DNA from: Paenibacillus sp. J45TS6 | GTDB taxonomy: Bacteria > Bacillota > Bacilli > Paenibacillales > Paenibacillaceae | Reading direction: 5' to 3' | Length of the DNA: 42,129 nucleotides | Assembly (NCBI RefSeq): GCF_018403285.1 | Contig: NZ_BOSJ01000028.1 | Span: 1-42,129 of the forward strand | The notes under the pieces: generated by a model | What the model was told of the DNA's origin: nothing | Databases searched by the model: none | The model's input: only the letters and a program-made list of their open reading frames with translations | Shown: positions 28,010 to 36,774 of the stretch, piece by piece | How positions within the stretch are numbered: the first letter of the stretch is position 1 | How the letters are laid out: every line of letters begins with the position of its first letter | Program-made: the position numbers and the translations under genes

Positions 28010-28759
28010 ATGAATACACTCGAATACAAAGATTTTTATGATAAAGTAGGAAAACGCATTGGCTGGGATTTCAGTAAGATGAAATGTGTCTCCGAAGGAT
28101 TACCGTGGGACTTTTATAATGAAGTAACAAAAGTAACGAAGAAGTCAGATCTCCTGCTTGATATCGGAACGGGCGGCGGCGAAGCAATCCTCTCCATCGC
28201 AGATTCTGCACTGCTTCTCGTCGGGATTGACCATTCCACAGGAATGATGGAAACCGCAACTAAAAATGCGGTAAGTTCCGGTATACCTAATGTCCGTTTT
28301 CTGCAGATGGATGCAGAACATCTTGATTTTCCTAAACATTTCTTTCAGGTCGTCTCTTCTAGACACTCATGCTTCTATCCAAATGAAATAGCTAAAGTAT
28401 TAGCTCCAGGCGGTATTTTTCTAACTCAACAAGTAAGCGAAAATGACAAAGAGAATATAAAAGAGGCTTTTGGGAGAGGTCAGGCATTCAGTAAGAAAAA
28501 CGGGACATTAAAAGATCAATATATTACGGAACTAAGGGAAGCTGGCTTTACGGATATCAAGGCCTTTGAAGCTAGCGTCACCGAATATTATCAGACGCCG
28601 GAAGACTTACTTTTTCTCTTGAAGCACACTCCGATTATTCCTAACTTTGGAGAAACCGAAGATGATTTTCAAATCCTGGAGCAATTGATTAGGGACAATC
28701 AGACGGACAAAGGAATAATGACCAATTCATCACGATTTATGATTATAGCCCGAAAGTAA
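28010..28759 (+). CDS. Class I SAM-dependent methyltransferase
   Basis: A 249-residue methyltransferase. Motif I is LLDIGTGGGEAILSIA (about 46-61), followed by an acidic end of strand 2 (VGIDHSTGMMETA), motif III-like FLQMDAEHLDF and VLAPGGIFLTQQV. The fold is of the UbiE/small-molecule type. AAAGGTGG precedes the ATG at 28010; an in-frame GTG at 27998 overlaps this site. The gene is isolated. The substrate cannot be told; related Bacilli proteins are often annotated only as methyltransferases. Confidence 0.85.
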   Translation: MNTLEYKDFYDKVGKRIGWDFSKMKCVSEGLPWDFYNEVTKVTKKSDLLLDIGTGGGEAILSIADSALLLVGIDHSTGMMETATKNAVSSGIPNVRFLQMDAEHLDFPKHFFQVVSSRHSCFYPNEIAKVLAPGGIFLTQQVSENDKENIKEAFGRGQAFSKKNGTLKDQYITELREAGFTDIKAFEASVTEYYQTPEDLLFLLKHTPIIPNFGETEDDFQILEQLIRDNQTDKGIMTNSSRFMIIARK

Positions 28760-28784
28760 CAGCGTACGTAACAAAAATCATACT

Positions 28785-28820
28785 AAAAAGGGATACTCAT
28801 GGGTATCCCTTTTGTTATTT
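28785..28820. terminator. Terminator shared by the methyltransferase and levB genes
   Basis: AAAAGGGATAC (28786-28796) and GTATCCCTTTT (28803-28813) form a perfect stem. T runs follow on the plus strand (TTTTGTTATTT) and A runs precede, so both convergent transcripts can end here. Confidence 0.85.
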
Positions 28821-30389
28821 AACCGTATGAAAATGCTTAATGACTACATGATCAAACATCGCCGTTCCGCCTTCAGCAAACAGGGTAATCGATCTATCGC
28901 CGGATTCCGGAAAAATTTCATTCGTAAAGGCGACTCTACCATCATCAATAAAAACTTCAATACTCGTTTTATCAACGAGGATTTTTAGATGAACCTTCTT
29001 GTTGTTCCCATCAAATGGCGCGGTACTTTCTACATATCTGTTACTCTCATCAGGATGTCCTGTTGAAGCTCGGTTCACATAAGAATACTCGCCTTCTACA
29101 AAAACACCAACGTCTACATGGCGAGTTTTATCACTGGATTCTCGAAGTCTAAGTCCTACATTCTTCATCTCTGACCAAGAAATATCTGCCTCCAGCTGAT
29201 ACATTTCTCCTGTTACATCAAGGGTTGTGGAGCCATCCACTTCGATATGTCCAAACGTACCCGTTGAACTTGTTAACTCATCTAATGCTTCAATGGGTTG
29301 GGATACTAAATAGTACCTATTATCTCCTTCTGCCTGTAACTCGATCTGACGGACAATGGAGTCTGTACCGTTAAAACCTTCTTCGAGGGTAGGGGTCACA
29401 TTTGCGTAATCCCAATTATTCATCCAAGCTAATGCATACCGATGATTATATTTATCCCTTTCCACTCCGTCTTCAAACGTTACCGCACCATACCAGTCAA
29501 ATCCATAATCCAACCACTGAGGCTCGGTCTGATTCGGGATAAACTCTTCACCATCAAAATCTCCGATCCAATATGCATACGTATTCGGTTGGCCTGTAGA
29601 TTTACCGTTGGCACTGGCACCAAGAATCCACTTTAGTGTGCCATCATCTGCTCTTAACTGATAAAGATCAGGACATTCTAGAACTCCGATATTTTCAGCA
29701 TGGAAGCTGCTAGTATAATGCCATTCTTTTAAGTTATCTGACTCGTAAAAACCAATTTTCGTTCCTTCTGCCAGCGTCATCACCCATTTTTGCGAATCAT
29801 GATCCCATATTACTTTTGGATCTCTGAAATCTTCCACTCCCGGATTCGCGAGAACAGGAGTATCTCCATAAGGTTGGAACGTTTGACCTCGATCCGTACT
29901 GTACCACAAAAATTGTTCCTGCTTCTTTTCATCTGCAGAGGGCTGTGTCAGTATCGCTATAATTGCACCTTCGCCAAACCCTGCTGTGTTTGTATCATCT
30001 ATAACAACTGAACCCGACCATGGGTCTCCATTTTGATTCGTGTATTTAGGAATGGCAACTCCTTTATCTTCCCACTCCACTAAATCTACAGAAGTGGCAT
30101 GCCGCCATTCGGTACCGTTGCCTTCAGGATAATCACTATTATATAGATAATAATAATGATATTCTCCATCGAAGTAGATCGGTTTTTGGGGGTCGTTTTT
30201 CCATTTATCAGGAACAGTAAAGTGATAACCGGGACGAACACTTACCTCTGGAATCGGATGAATAGTAGCTTCCTTATCGTTTTTAACTGCGGTATAAGTG
30301 ATAAGTGCTAATGCGATTAAACAACAAGCGAAAAAGATGAACATAACGGTTTTACTTCTCCTCAATTTCTCAACTATATTCAAATGCAT
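28815..30389 (-). CDS. levB: Endolevanase LevB, GH32
   Basis: A 524-residue extracellular fructan hydrolase that cuts levan into levanbiose and short oligomers. One N-terminal membrane anchor or signal segment (about 14-33) is followed by the five-bladed propeller: nucleophile D66 in DKWKNDPQKP, the stabilising aspartate in DFRDPKVIW, and the acid/base glutamate in LECPDLYQL. The C-terminal beta-sandwich (about 370-524) contains LKILVDKTSIEVFIDDGR. The DKWKNDPQKP form and the WFYGAVTFED-like middle recall Bacillus subtilis LevB. It follows sacB on the same strand, the classical sacB-levB order, with a 32-bp palindrome between them. The first in-frame ATG lacks a strong ribosome binding site. 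Confidence 0.9.
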   Translation of the reverse strand: MHLNIVEKLRRSKTVMFIFFACCLIALALITYTAVKNDKEATIHPIPEVSVRPGYHFTVPDKWKNDPQKPIYFDGEYHYYYLYNSDYPEGNGTEWRHATSVDLVEWEDKGVAIPKYTNQNGDPWSGSVVIDDTNTAGFGEGAIIAILTQPSADEKKQEQFLWYSTDRGQTFQPYGDTPVLANPGVEDFRDPKVIWDHDSQKWVMTLAEGTKIGFYESDNLKEWHYTSSFHAENIGVLECPDLYQLRADDGTLKWILGASANGKSTGQPNTYAYWIGDFDGEEFIPNQTEPQWLDYGFDWYGAVTFEDGVERDKYNHRYALAWMNNWDYANVTPTLEEGFNGTDSIVRQIELQAEGDNRYYLVSQPIEALDELTSSTGTFGHIEVDGSTTLDVTGEMYQLEADISWSEMKNVGLRLRESSDKTRHVDVGVFVEGEYSYVNRASTGHPDESNRYVESTAPFDGNNKKVHLKILVDKTSIEVFIDDGRVAFTNEIFPESGDRSITLFAEGGTAMFDHVVIKHFHTVK

Positions 30390-30438
30390 CCCCCACTTTT
30401 GCTCTGATCATATTGCTGTTAAAACTTACAGATACAAA

Positions 30439-30470
30439 GAAAGTAAATGCTATATATAGCATTTACTTTC
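30439..30470. repeat. Perfect 32-bp palindrome between sacB and levB
   Basis: The whole interval from 30439 to 30470 is self-complementary, giving a 14-16 bp hairpin six bases after the sacB stop codon. On the minus strand only TTTCTTTG follows, so it may terminate partially or protect the sacB message, giving more SacB than LevB. Confidence 0.7.
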
Positions 30471-30475
30471 AGTTC

Positions 30476-32038
30476 TTAGATCTCTTTTTTATTTGGTTTG
30501 TTTGAATTGTTTGAATTGTTTGAGTTATTTGAATGATTCGGTTTGTTCGGTTTCACCGGTTTATTTGGATTATCCGTAGAGATGGTGATTTGACCTTGCT
30601 CTAGAATGCTGTCCTTCACAACCGAAGTCGTAGAATTTTTAATATTCATTAAGAAGCTTGGCGCAAAAGTAGAGTGATGATCTTCAAAGAATCCTCTGTT
30701 CGTCATGTAACTTGTGATTACCACATTGTTACCTTTCACTTGCGGAATTGCAAAGTGAGCATATGTCCAAGTAATATCATTTGGATCAAGATCTTGATGC
30801 AACACAAGTCCAGTACCGTTCAGTGGTTTATAAGGACCAGTTAATGAATTAGATACATATCCAAGCAGGTAGATGTCTTCATCATCGATACCATCAATGT
30901 ACATTTTAGATCCTCTGGAACTTGTAAACAGGTACCACTTACCTCTTAATTTAAATACATTCGGACGCTCAATTTCATCTGTAACGGTATTAGAAGCAAT
31001 CAGAGGTTTCAACTCTTTTTTAAATGTATAATCATCATTAAGTTCAATAATACCAAGTGCTCCATTTGCGATTTCCGCAAATGCTCTTACTGGGCTTGCC
31101 AGCAATTTCTTTCTTTCTGCTTCGAAGAAAGCTTTAGTTCCGCCGTAATAAGCTGGATTATTAAGGGATTCTGCCCCTTGATATCCTGTTTTCTTACCTG
31201 TATTTGCTTCAAACACAAGATATTTACGTCCTTTGTCCTCTATGTAGTGAGGATCTCTTAAGGTATGGTTATCGTTATAGTCACCTTGGCTGAAACCAGT
31301 AGATTCCACGTTTTGATAGATTTCGCCATCTTTTCCATCATAGATGGATTTTAGATCTTCTACACCATCAATCTTCAGCGTATTTTTATTTGGTGCTGAT
31401 ACATTGACTTGAGCTGTAGTCAAAATTTGTTTTCCGTAAAAACCGCGTTCTGGAGCCCATGCTTGACGATTCGTGTAGAACAAGCGAATTTTACCATCCG
31501 AAGTCATTGTTGCCGAGCCAGACCATTCTTCTGCTTGGTCGTTTAGAAGGGTGTCGCCAGGTACAAGTTTATCGCTATCTTTAAATACGCGGCCGGCATT
31601 CTTCCAGCTGGAAAGCGAAGTTTCTCCAGCTTTTTTATAGAACAAGTAGATAAATGTATCTGAACCACGTTTAGGGTCACCAGCTAAGGCAAAGACAATT
31701 TCATACCCTTTGTAGTTTGCTACAGTCCCATCCGCATTTTGCAGCGGCCAAGAGTCCCAAACATCCATTTCAATTTTATTGCCATTCTCATCATATTTCA
31801 CTGCTGAAGGAATGTTTTGAATCGTAGACGCATCAAATTCAGGCACCTTAAATTGTTCACTGTTTTGTTGTGCAGGTATTTTCAGCATATCCGCACGAGT
31901 GATATGGGAAAATCCGTACGTTTCTCCTGCATCCTTATGATTGTTGCCTTTTGCTAATGCCAATGTCCCACCGCTAACTAATAAAGAAGCGGACAAGGAT
32001 AATACTACCGATTGCTTGATCATCTTTTTAAAATTCAT
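30476..32038 (-). CDS. sacB: Levansucrase SacB, GH68
   Basis: A 520-residue secreted levansucrase making levan from sucrose. A signal peptide (about 1-29, ending in LALAKG) is followed by the five-bladed GH68 domain: nucleophile D95 in VWDSWP, transition-state stabiliser D262 in LRDPHYI, acid/base E357 in DEIERP, and the calcium-site stretch around ELNDDY. The usual Bacillus enzyme has about 473 residues; here the last 30 or so form a tail of PNKPVKPNKP and Asn-Ser-rich repeats ending in KKEI. The ATG at 32038 follows GAGGAG; the longest frame begins 12 codons earlier. No SacY-type RAT lies upstream; a phased direct repeat suggests control by the neighbouring AraC-type regulator. Confidence 0.95.
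   Translation of the reverse strand: MNFKKMIKQSVVLSLSASLLVSGGTLALAKGNNHKDAGETYGFSHITRADMLKIPAQQNSEQFKVPEFDASTIQNIPSAVKYDENGNKIEMDVWDSWPLQNADGTVANYKGYEIVFALAGDPKRGSDTFIYLFYKKAGETSLSSWKNAGRVFKDSDKLVPGDTLLNDQAEEWSGSATMTSDGKIRLFYTNRQAWAPERGFYGKQILTTAQVNVSAPNKNTLKIDGVEDLKSIYDGKDGEIYQNVESTGFSQGDYNDNHTLRDPHYIEDKGRKYLVFEANTGKKTGYQGAESLNNPAYYGGTKAFFEAERKKLLASPVRAFAEIANGALGIIELNDDYTFKKELKPLIASNTVTDEIERPNVFKLRGKWYLFTSSRGSKMYIDGIDDEDIYLLGYVSNSLTGPYKPLNGTGLVLHQDLDPNDITWTYAHFAIPQVKGNNVVITSYMTNRGFFEDHHSTFAPSFLMNIKNSTTSVVKDSILEQGQITISTDNPNKPVKPNKPNHSNNSNNSNNSNKPNKKEI
30492..30536 (+). repeat. 9-bp tandem repeat coding the Asn-Ser tail of SacB
   Basis: Units TTTGGTTTG, TTTGAATTG, TTTGAATTG, TTTGAGTTA and TTTGAATGA follow one another without gaps. 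On the coding strand they encode the Asn-Asn-Ser/Asn-Lys-Pro-type triplets of the SacB tail. Such repeats can vary in copy number by slippage while keeping the frame. Confidence 0.75.
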
Positions 32039-32072
32039 AACTGACTCCTCTTTTATAATTAACTTTAAACTC

Positions 32073-32101
32073 ATTGTAATAAAAGCGGGTCATATTAAAC
32101 A
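32073..32101 (-). promoter_or_regulatory. Candidate activator-dependent promoter of sacB
   Basis: On the minus strand TACAAT (32078-32073) has a poor -35 hexamer, TGTTTA, 17 bp upstream. The poor -35 and the adjacent direct repeats fit a promoter that needs an activator. The leader to the sacB ATG would be about 30 bases. Confidence 0.45.
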
Positions 32102-32102
32102 T

Positions 32103-32136
32103 GTCTTACATTGATGCTTTTTGCGGCTTATATTGA
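32103..32136. promoter_or_regulatory. Direct repeat, candidate AraC-type operator of sacB
   Basis: GTCTTACATTGA (32103-32114) and GGCTTATATTGA (32125-32136) agree at 10 of 12 bases and are spaced 22 bp start to start, two helical turns, as expected for the two helix-turn-helix units of AraC-type proteins. The near copy ends just before a weak -35 region of a candidate sacB promoter. Confidence 0.6.
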
Positions 32137-32141
32137 TTTGT

Positions 32142-33419
32142 CTATTTCTTCGCATACTTTTCCCATGAAGATTGGAGCTCATCGAGCAGCTGATCTCTAT
32201 TTATCTGCTTCCGAACATAGGCTTGCATCGCGTATCCGAACTCATCTCTTGTCGGTTCCGGAAACTTAAACCAATTCCAGGACAATGTTTTCTTATCCTC
32301 TACATAACGCATTAGATCCTTCACGAGCGGTTCTGAGCGATCGGTTTCTATATTTTTAAATGCAGAAATAAAATGGAATTGCTCTTTCATGAACTTTTTT
32401 CCCTGTTCCGAAGATACCATCCAGTTCAAAAACTTCTTTGCTTCTTTTTTCTCTTCGGGTGGAGACAGCTTATTCACAGCCCAGTTATTTGAAACTCCGA
32501 TTGGCAGAGCATCATTCTTCGCATGATCATTAATCGACATAGGGATAAATCCAATATTTATATTGGGTGATATTTCCTTGATTTTGGACTCCACCCAGTT
32601 GCCCTGTTTCAACATCGCTGATTTACCTGTTGCAAACCGCTCCACCTCGGTATTATAATCAATCGTCTCATAATCTGGGTTACCATACTCCATGGTGAGG
32701 TCCAGCATTCGAATGACATCCTTGATCTCTTTATTCCCACGGATGGTCTGTTTCCCTTCATTTAAAGCTTGAATAAAAGCGTCTGGGTTGTCCTGCTGAG
32801 CAAAAGCGAGATTGAGCATGAGGATAAAAAACCAATTATCTCCGTATCCCACGGTAAAAGGCGTTATCCCTTCGGCCTGTAATTTTTCAGTTGCCTTTTT
32901 TAATTCGGTAAATGTAGTAGGAAGTGTATCAATCTTGGCCTTAGCGAAAAGGTCCTTATTGTAGATGAAGCCGTAGCCTTCAAAATTGATCGGCATTCCA
33001 TATACTTTTCCATCCATTGTCATCGGCTCAAGTGCCTGATCATAGGCTTGATCCACCCATGGCTGATCCGATAAATCCTCTAGATACCTTTTCCATGCCT
33101 TCGCTTCTTCGTAGCCACCGTTTGGAAAAATATCTGGACCTGCATCAGCCGAAAATCTCGCTCTCATTTCACTAAGGTAGCTTGCACCCCCGCCGTAAGT
33201 TAAAACTTCAATTTTCACATTCGGATTTTCCTTTTCGTATACCTCTGCCATCTTCTCGAACTCGGTCGCAATTTCTACTTTGGGATTCAGGATCTCCAGA
33301 GTAATTGTCTTTTCTGCTACGAGAGGTTTTGCTTCCTTCTGTGAAACGATGTCCCTTCCACATGAAGAAAGAGACAGGGTAATAAACCCTGCCATAATCA
33401 GAATTCCTATTCGCTTCAT
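32142..33419 (-). CDS. ABC-type sugar-binding lipoprotein without cognate permease
   Basis: A 425-residue extracellular solute-binding protein of the family 1 (MalE-like). The signal peptide ends in the lipobox LSSC (C20). Landmarks are VYEKENPNVKIEVLTYGGG, VYGMPINFEGYGFIYNKDLF and GKSAMLKQGNWVES. GGAGG precedes the ATG. It lies 29 bp after the response regulator gene and 103 bp before sacB, and no permease or ATPase gene is present. It may serve permeases encoded elsewhere, or act as a co-sensor for the YesM kinase; the second is inference from the gene order. The ligand is plausibly sucrose or a fructo-oligosaccharide. Confidence 0.88.
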   Translation of the reverse strand: MKRIGILIMAGFITLSLSSCGRDIVSQKEAKPLVAEKTITLEILNPKVEIATEFEKMAEVYEKENPNVKIEVLTYGGGASYLSEMRARFSADAGPDIFPNGGYEEAKAWKRYLEDLSDQPWVDQAYDQALEPMTMDGKVYGMPINFEGYGFIYNKDLFAKAKIDTLPTTFTELKKATEKLQAEGITPFTVGYGDNWFFILMLNLAFAQQDNPDAFIQALNEGKQTIRGNKEIKDVIRMLDLTMEYGNPDYETIDYNTEVERFATGKSAMLKQGNWVESKIKEISPNINIGFIPMSINDHAKNDALPIGVSNNWAVNKLSPPEEKKEAKKFLNWMVSSEQGKKFMKEQFHFISAFKNIETDRSEPLVKDLMRYVEDKKTLSWNWFKFPEPTRDEFGYAMQAYVRKQINRDQLLDELQSSWEKYAKK

Positions 33420-33448
33420 GTTTCCTCCATTACTTCCGTTGTATATAC

Positions 33449-34645
33449 TTATACATTTGCCATTCTGGCTTCGCCGGTCATCCTATTTTTCCGCTCTACA
33501 TTTCGATATTCAATTGGTGTCTTACCTACGTGTTTTTTGAACAATTTAGAAAAATAAATTTCATCTTGGTACCCGAGCTTCAGAGCAATCGAGTACATCT
33601 TCTCATCCGTTTCAATTAACCACTGTTTCGCTTGATTAATTCGTAACTGGATTACGTAACTCGAGAGCGTCATCCCTACCTTTTGTTTGAATCGCCGCGA
33701 GATATGTTCACGGCTTAGGAAAAACCGAGTTGATAGCTTATCCAAACTTAATTCTTCCATATAGTGTTCTTCTACAAAAGTAACAATATCTTGCATACGT
33801 CTTGCATCATCAAGATCTGCTAAACGGTGAATTGCTCTGTAATTTTGTTCTGCCATAGACCTCTGTGCAGATTGATAGGAGGATGTAATCTCTTGTAATG
33901 AACGGATGGAATACCCACTGACCAAACGTACGGGAATATCAAACTGCTGTGTAATCCATTCTTCCACCTCAAAGAACTGACCCACCGCCGATAGAATCAT
34001 ACTCACATGCGGATCATTCTGAAGGGTATATACATTTCCCAGTCTTCGAGCATCTAGTTCACGGCTCAGATGCTGTATGTAAGGTTCCGAGTGATGTGTT
34101 TGGTAAAAATACAATAACGTAAGATCGTACGCATCCGCTTGCGGAAGAGAGGAGGCAATTGCATCCACATCGAAACTTTCTCCGTTACAAGCGGAGGTGA
34201 TCTCTCTGTTCAAACGAAAGGATTTTACCTCTTCATAAAAACCGGACTCTACATTGCGACGTTCTTCCTCTTCCAGCTTCCAGGAATTTATCGCGCTTGT
34301 CAAAGCTTCGTTCAACAACTCATCTTCAATCGGCTTCATTAAATAATCGACGCATCCATGCTGAAGCGCTTTTCGCATATAAGAATAGTCATCAAATCCC
34401 GAAATCATGATTACTTTCCCCGGGTAGGAAATGGCACCCAGCCATTCTATTAATTCAATTCCATTATTCTTAGGCATTTTGACGTCGGTCAGGATAATCT
34501 CCGGGCATTCCAGATCAATCATCTGTTTCGCCTCCATACCGTTTTTGGCTTCAAAAATTTCTGTGATTCCATGTTTCTCCCACTGTCCCAAGAAACGGAT
34601 GATTTTTCTTACATTATTCTCATCATCTACGATAAGAGCCTTCAT
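33449..34645 (-). CDS. YesN-type response regulator with AraC DNA-binding domain
   Basis: A 398-residue regulator. The receiver domain (1-120) has the acidic pocket VDDEN and phosphoacceptor D54 in ILTDVKMPKNNGIE, then the lysine in MKPIEDE. A middle region of about 170 residues is variable. The AraC/XylS DNA-binding domain (about 290-390) has LSLDKLSTRFFLSREHISRRFKQKVG and the second motif MYSIALKLGYQDEIYFSKLFKKHVGKTPIEYR. AAGGAGGAG precedes the ATG; it overlaps the kinase gene by 23 bp. It presumably binds the phased direct repeat upstream of sacB. This type usually controls polysaccharide and sugar uptake genes. Confidence 0.92.
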   Translation of the reverse strand: MKALIVDDENNVRKIIRFLGQWEKHGITEIFEAKNGMEAKQMIDLECPEIILTDVKMPKNNGIELIEWLGAISYPGKVIMISGFDDYSYMRKALQHGCVDYLMKPIEDELLNEALTSAINSWKLEEEERRNVESGFYEEVKSFRLNREITSACNGESFDVDAIASSLPQADAYDLTLLYFYQTHHSEPYIQHLSRELDARRLGNVYTLQNDPHVSMILSAVGQFFEVEEWITQQFDIPVRLVSGYSIRSLQEITSSYQSAQRSMAEQNYRAIHRLADLDDARRMQDIVTFVEEHYMEELSLDKLSTRFFLSREHISRRFKQKVGMTLSSYVIQLRINQAKQWLIETDEKMYSIALKLGYQDEIYFSKLFKKHVGKTPIEYRNVERKNRMTGEARMANV

Positions 34646-36428
34646 GTCTTACTCCTCCTTCGTACTTAAGTGGAATCACCAGCCGTACAGAGAATCCTTC
34701 TCCCTGCAAGTTGTCTACCGTGATTCCTGCTGACTGATCGAAATGAAGAACCAAGCGATCATGAATGTTTTTTAAACCGATATGTTTTAGTGAGTAATTC
34801 TCTTCATTTGCGGCTGTATAAATATTGTTTTGTAATAATTCCAGTTCCTCCGCAGTCATACTGCTTCCGGTATTTTCAACGACTAGATGGATATTCTCGC
34901 CCTGAATTTCGCCGCATATATGTAAGCAGGCTTGTTCATATCCCTTGTCATAGCAATGTTTAAAAAAGTTTTCAACGAGTGGCTGCAAAATCATACTCGG
35001 AACCGGCACATTAAAAATTTCTTCAGGAATCTCAAGTGAGTAACTAAAGTCATTCTGAAAACGCTCCTCTTGAAGGTGCAAATAGGCTTTGACATACTCT
35101 ACTTCACTTCGGATCGTTGCTTTTTGATCGACTCGTATCGAGTAACGCATCATTTTAGATAGAGAGTTGATGAGCTGGTAGACCTTAGGTGAATCAGATA
35201 GAAGAGCAACCGTAGCAATGGATTGCAATGCATTAAATAAAAAGTGTGGATTAACCTGCGACTTTAACGCCCGATGCTGGTTCTTCCTATTCTCTATCTC
35301 CAGTTTGTATTCCCGGTCAATATGTCGATTAATTCGGTTCATCATATCTTTGATATTTCGCTCCAGGATCCCAATTTCATCCTCTCGTTTATCATTAAAC
35401 GGAGCATTCATATTCCCTGCCTCTATGCTCTGTACCTTTTGGCTAAGCAATTTGATCGGACGTGTTACATAGTAGGAAATAACAGCTACCATAATCATAC
35501 CGAGACCTCCCACAATGACACCAACGATGATGTTTGTGTAGGCTGTTGATCTCACGCTCTCAAATAATAGTTGGCTTGAGGTGATTTTTGTAAAATGCCA
35601 ATCTTTTATCGGCACTTGCAATGAGTTAGAAAAAACAATATTTCCATCAGATATGGTTGCCCCTGCTGGAGAAGAATAGATAATATCCGCTAACTCAGCC
35701 GGAACTGCCCTGCCTGTCCAATTGTCATTACTTGTGTATATAACGTGCCCCTCTGCATCTGACAGAAGCACCGTTTCATTTTTTGCAAGCACATGATTTG
35801 CCAGGCTCGCGATCTGATCCAGATCCATATCTATTGTAATGATTCCAAGAAACTCATTCGTCAGGGTATCCATAATTTTATGATGAATAGTAAGAACCAC
35901 CGTTTGATCAGATTCTGGCAAAATGGAGGTATTATTATAGTTCACAATCGGATGAGGCGGTTCAATAACATAGTTCATCTCTGAATCCATGAGCTTCTGA
36001 ATCGAGGCTTGTTTTAATAGTTCCGAATCCCGCTTCCCTGAACTTAGCATGGCGTTATAGACGGAAAATGAGATTCCCTCTTCATGGGTATAAAACCGAA
36101 TTTGGCGAAACTCACTTCTCATCAGATAAAAGTTGACCATATCTTTATTGATTTCTTGCAAATTGAGATAAGGTGAGTCCTCAAACCCCTGCTTAAAAAA
36201 GCGAAAAAAATCAGGGTTTCTATATAAAAGGTAAGGAAGATTCACAATATCATCAAAATACTTTGCTATGTCGTAAGATGCCTGCTGCATCTGTTCTCTG
36301 CTGTTCTCTAGTTCATGGCGTTCCACATTTTCCTTGGTTTGTCGATAGATGAGCAGCACAGATAGGAAATAGGGAAGAATGATAAAAACAAGCAGTAAGA
36401 TTAGTAAGCGATTCTGGATGCTTTTCAA
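34623..36428 (-). CDS. YesM-type sensor histidine kinase
   Basis: A protein of about 601 residues. Two membrane segments (about 10-30 and 290-310) enclose an extracytoplasmic dCache-like sensor domain; HAMP (about 310-365), a His-kinase domain with the phosphoacceptor histidine in LKSQVNPHFLFNALQSIA, and a HATPase domain (PLVENFFKHC, IGLKNIHDRL) follow. The start is placed at a TTG (36428) or the TTG before it, because AAGGAG lies directly upstream; the longest frame, also starting with TTG, would contain that site. It overlaps the regulator gene by 23 bp. It should sense an external sugar, possibly together with the neighbouring lipoprotein. Confidence 0.9.
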   Translation of the reverse strand: MKSIQNRLLILLLVFIILPYFLSVLLIYRQTKENVERHELENSREQMQQASYDIAKYFDDIVNLPYLLYRNPDFFRFFKQGFEDSPYLNLQEINKDMVNFYLMRSEFRQIRFYTHEEGISFSVYNAMLSSGKRDSELLKQASIQKLMDSEMNYVIEPPHPIVNYNNTSILPESDQTVVLTIHHKIMDTLTNEFLGIITIDMDLDQIASLANHVLAKNETVLLSDAEGHVIYTSNDNWTGRAVPAELADIIYSSPAGATISDGNIVFSNSLQVPIKDWHFTKITSSQLLFESVRSTAYTNIIVGVIVGGLGMIMVAVISYYVTRPIKLLSQKVQSIEAGNMNAPFNDKREDEIGILERNIKDMMNRINRHIDREYKLEIENRKNQHRALKSQVNPHFLFNALQSIATVALLSDSPKVYQLINSLSKMMRYSIRVDQKATIRSEVEYVKAYLHLQEERFQNDFSYSLEIPEEIFNVPVPSMILQPLVENFFKHCYDKGYEQACLHICGEIQGENIHLVVENTGSSMTAEELELLQNNIYTAANEENYSLKHIGLKNIHDRLVLHFDQSAGITVDNLQGEGFSVRLVIPLKYEGGVRHEGSYRR

Positions 36429-36495
36429 CAATAAATACTCCTTTATATAAGACAACTTCCAATGTTTTACTAAATTAAATAGGTAGTAGAACCAA

Positions 36496-36527
36496 ATAAA
36501 TACTTGCTGCTAGCAGCAAGTATTTAT
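36496..36527. repeat. Perfect 32-bp palindrome upstream of the sensor kinase gene
   Basis: All 32 bases from 36496 to 36527 are self-complementary, with a 15-bp stem. It lies about 70 bp before the kinase start and so is likely in its leader; it could be an operator or an attenuating hairpin, since on the minus strand TTTGGTT follows. The rest of the 36428-36815 interval holds the guaD promoter and no gene that I can support. Confidence 0.6.
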
Positions 36528-36745
36528 AAAAGATTCTATTATTCTCATATGGTATACATGCGAAACGCACTATCTATATTACTATGATCTCCGGACAAAC
36601 TCCTGTTCTTAATTACCCATTTTTGCTTCCTGTGAAACAGAAATATGATACAATTATTTTTCTCGAATCAAATTGAATATTCATCTCGGCTACTGTATCC
36701 ATTACTATATTATGGCGAAGGCTCATGACTATTCGTCTTTTATTA

Positions 36746-36774
36746 TAGACTTATCATTTTTCACGGATTATAAT
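36746..36774 (+). promoter_or_regulatory. Promoter of the guanine deaminase gene
   Basis: TAGACT (36746-36751), 17 bp, TATAAT (36769-36774). Transcription would start near 36781, leaving a leader of only about 35 bases, too short for a riboswitch. Confidence 0.65.

Noticed and set aside
32039-32141. SacY/SacT-type RAT and terminator before sacB
   Set aside because: I looked for the GGATTGTTACTG-type sequence and an overlapping hairpin with U-tract; neither is present in the 103 bp.
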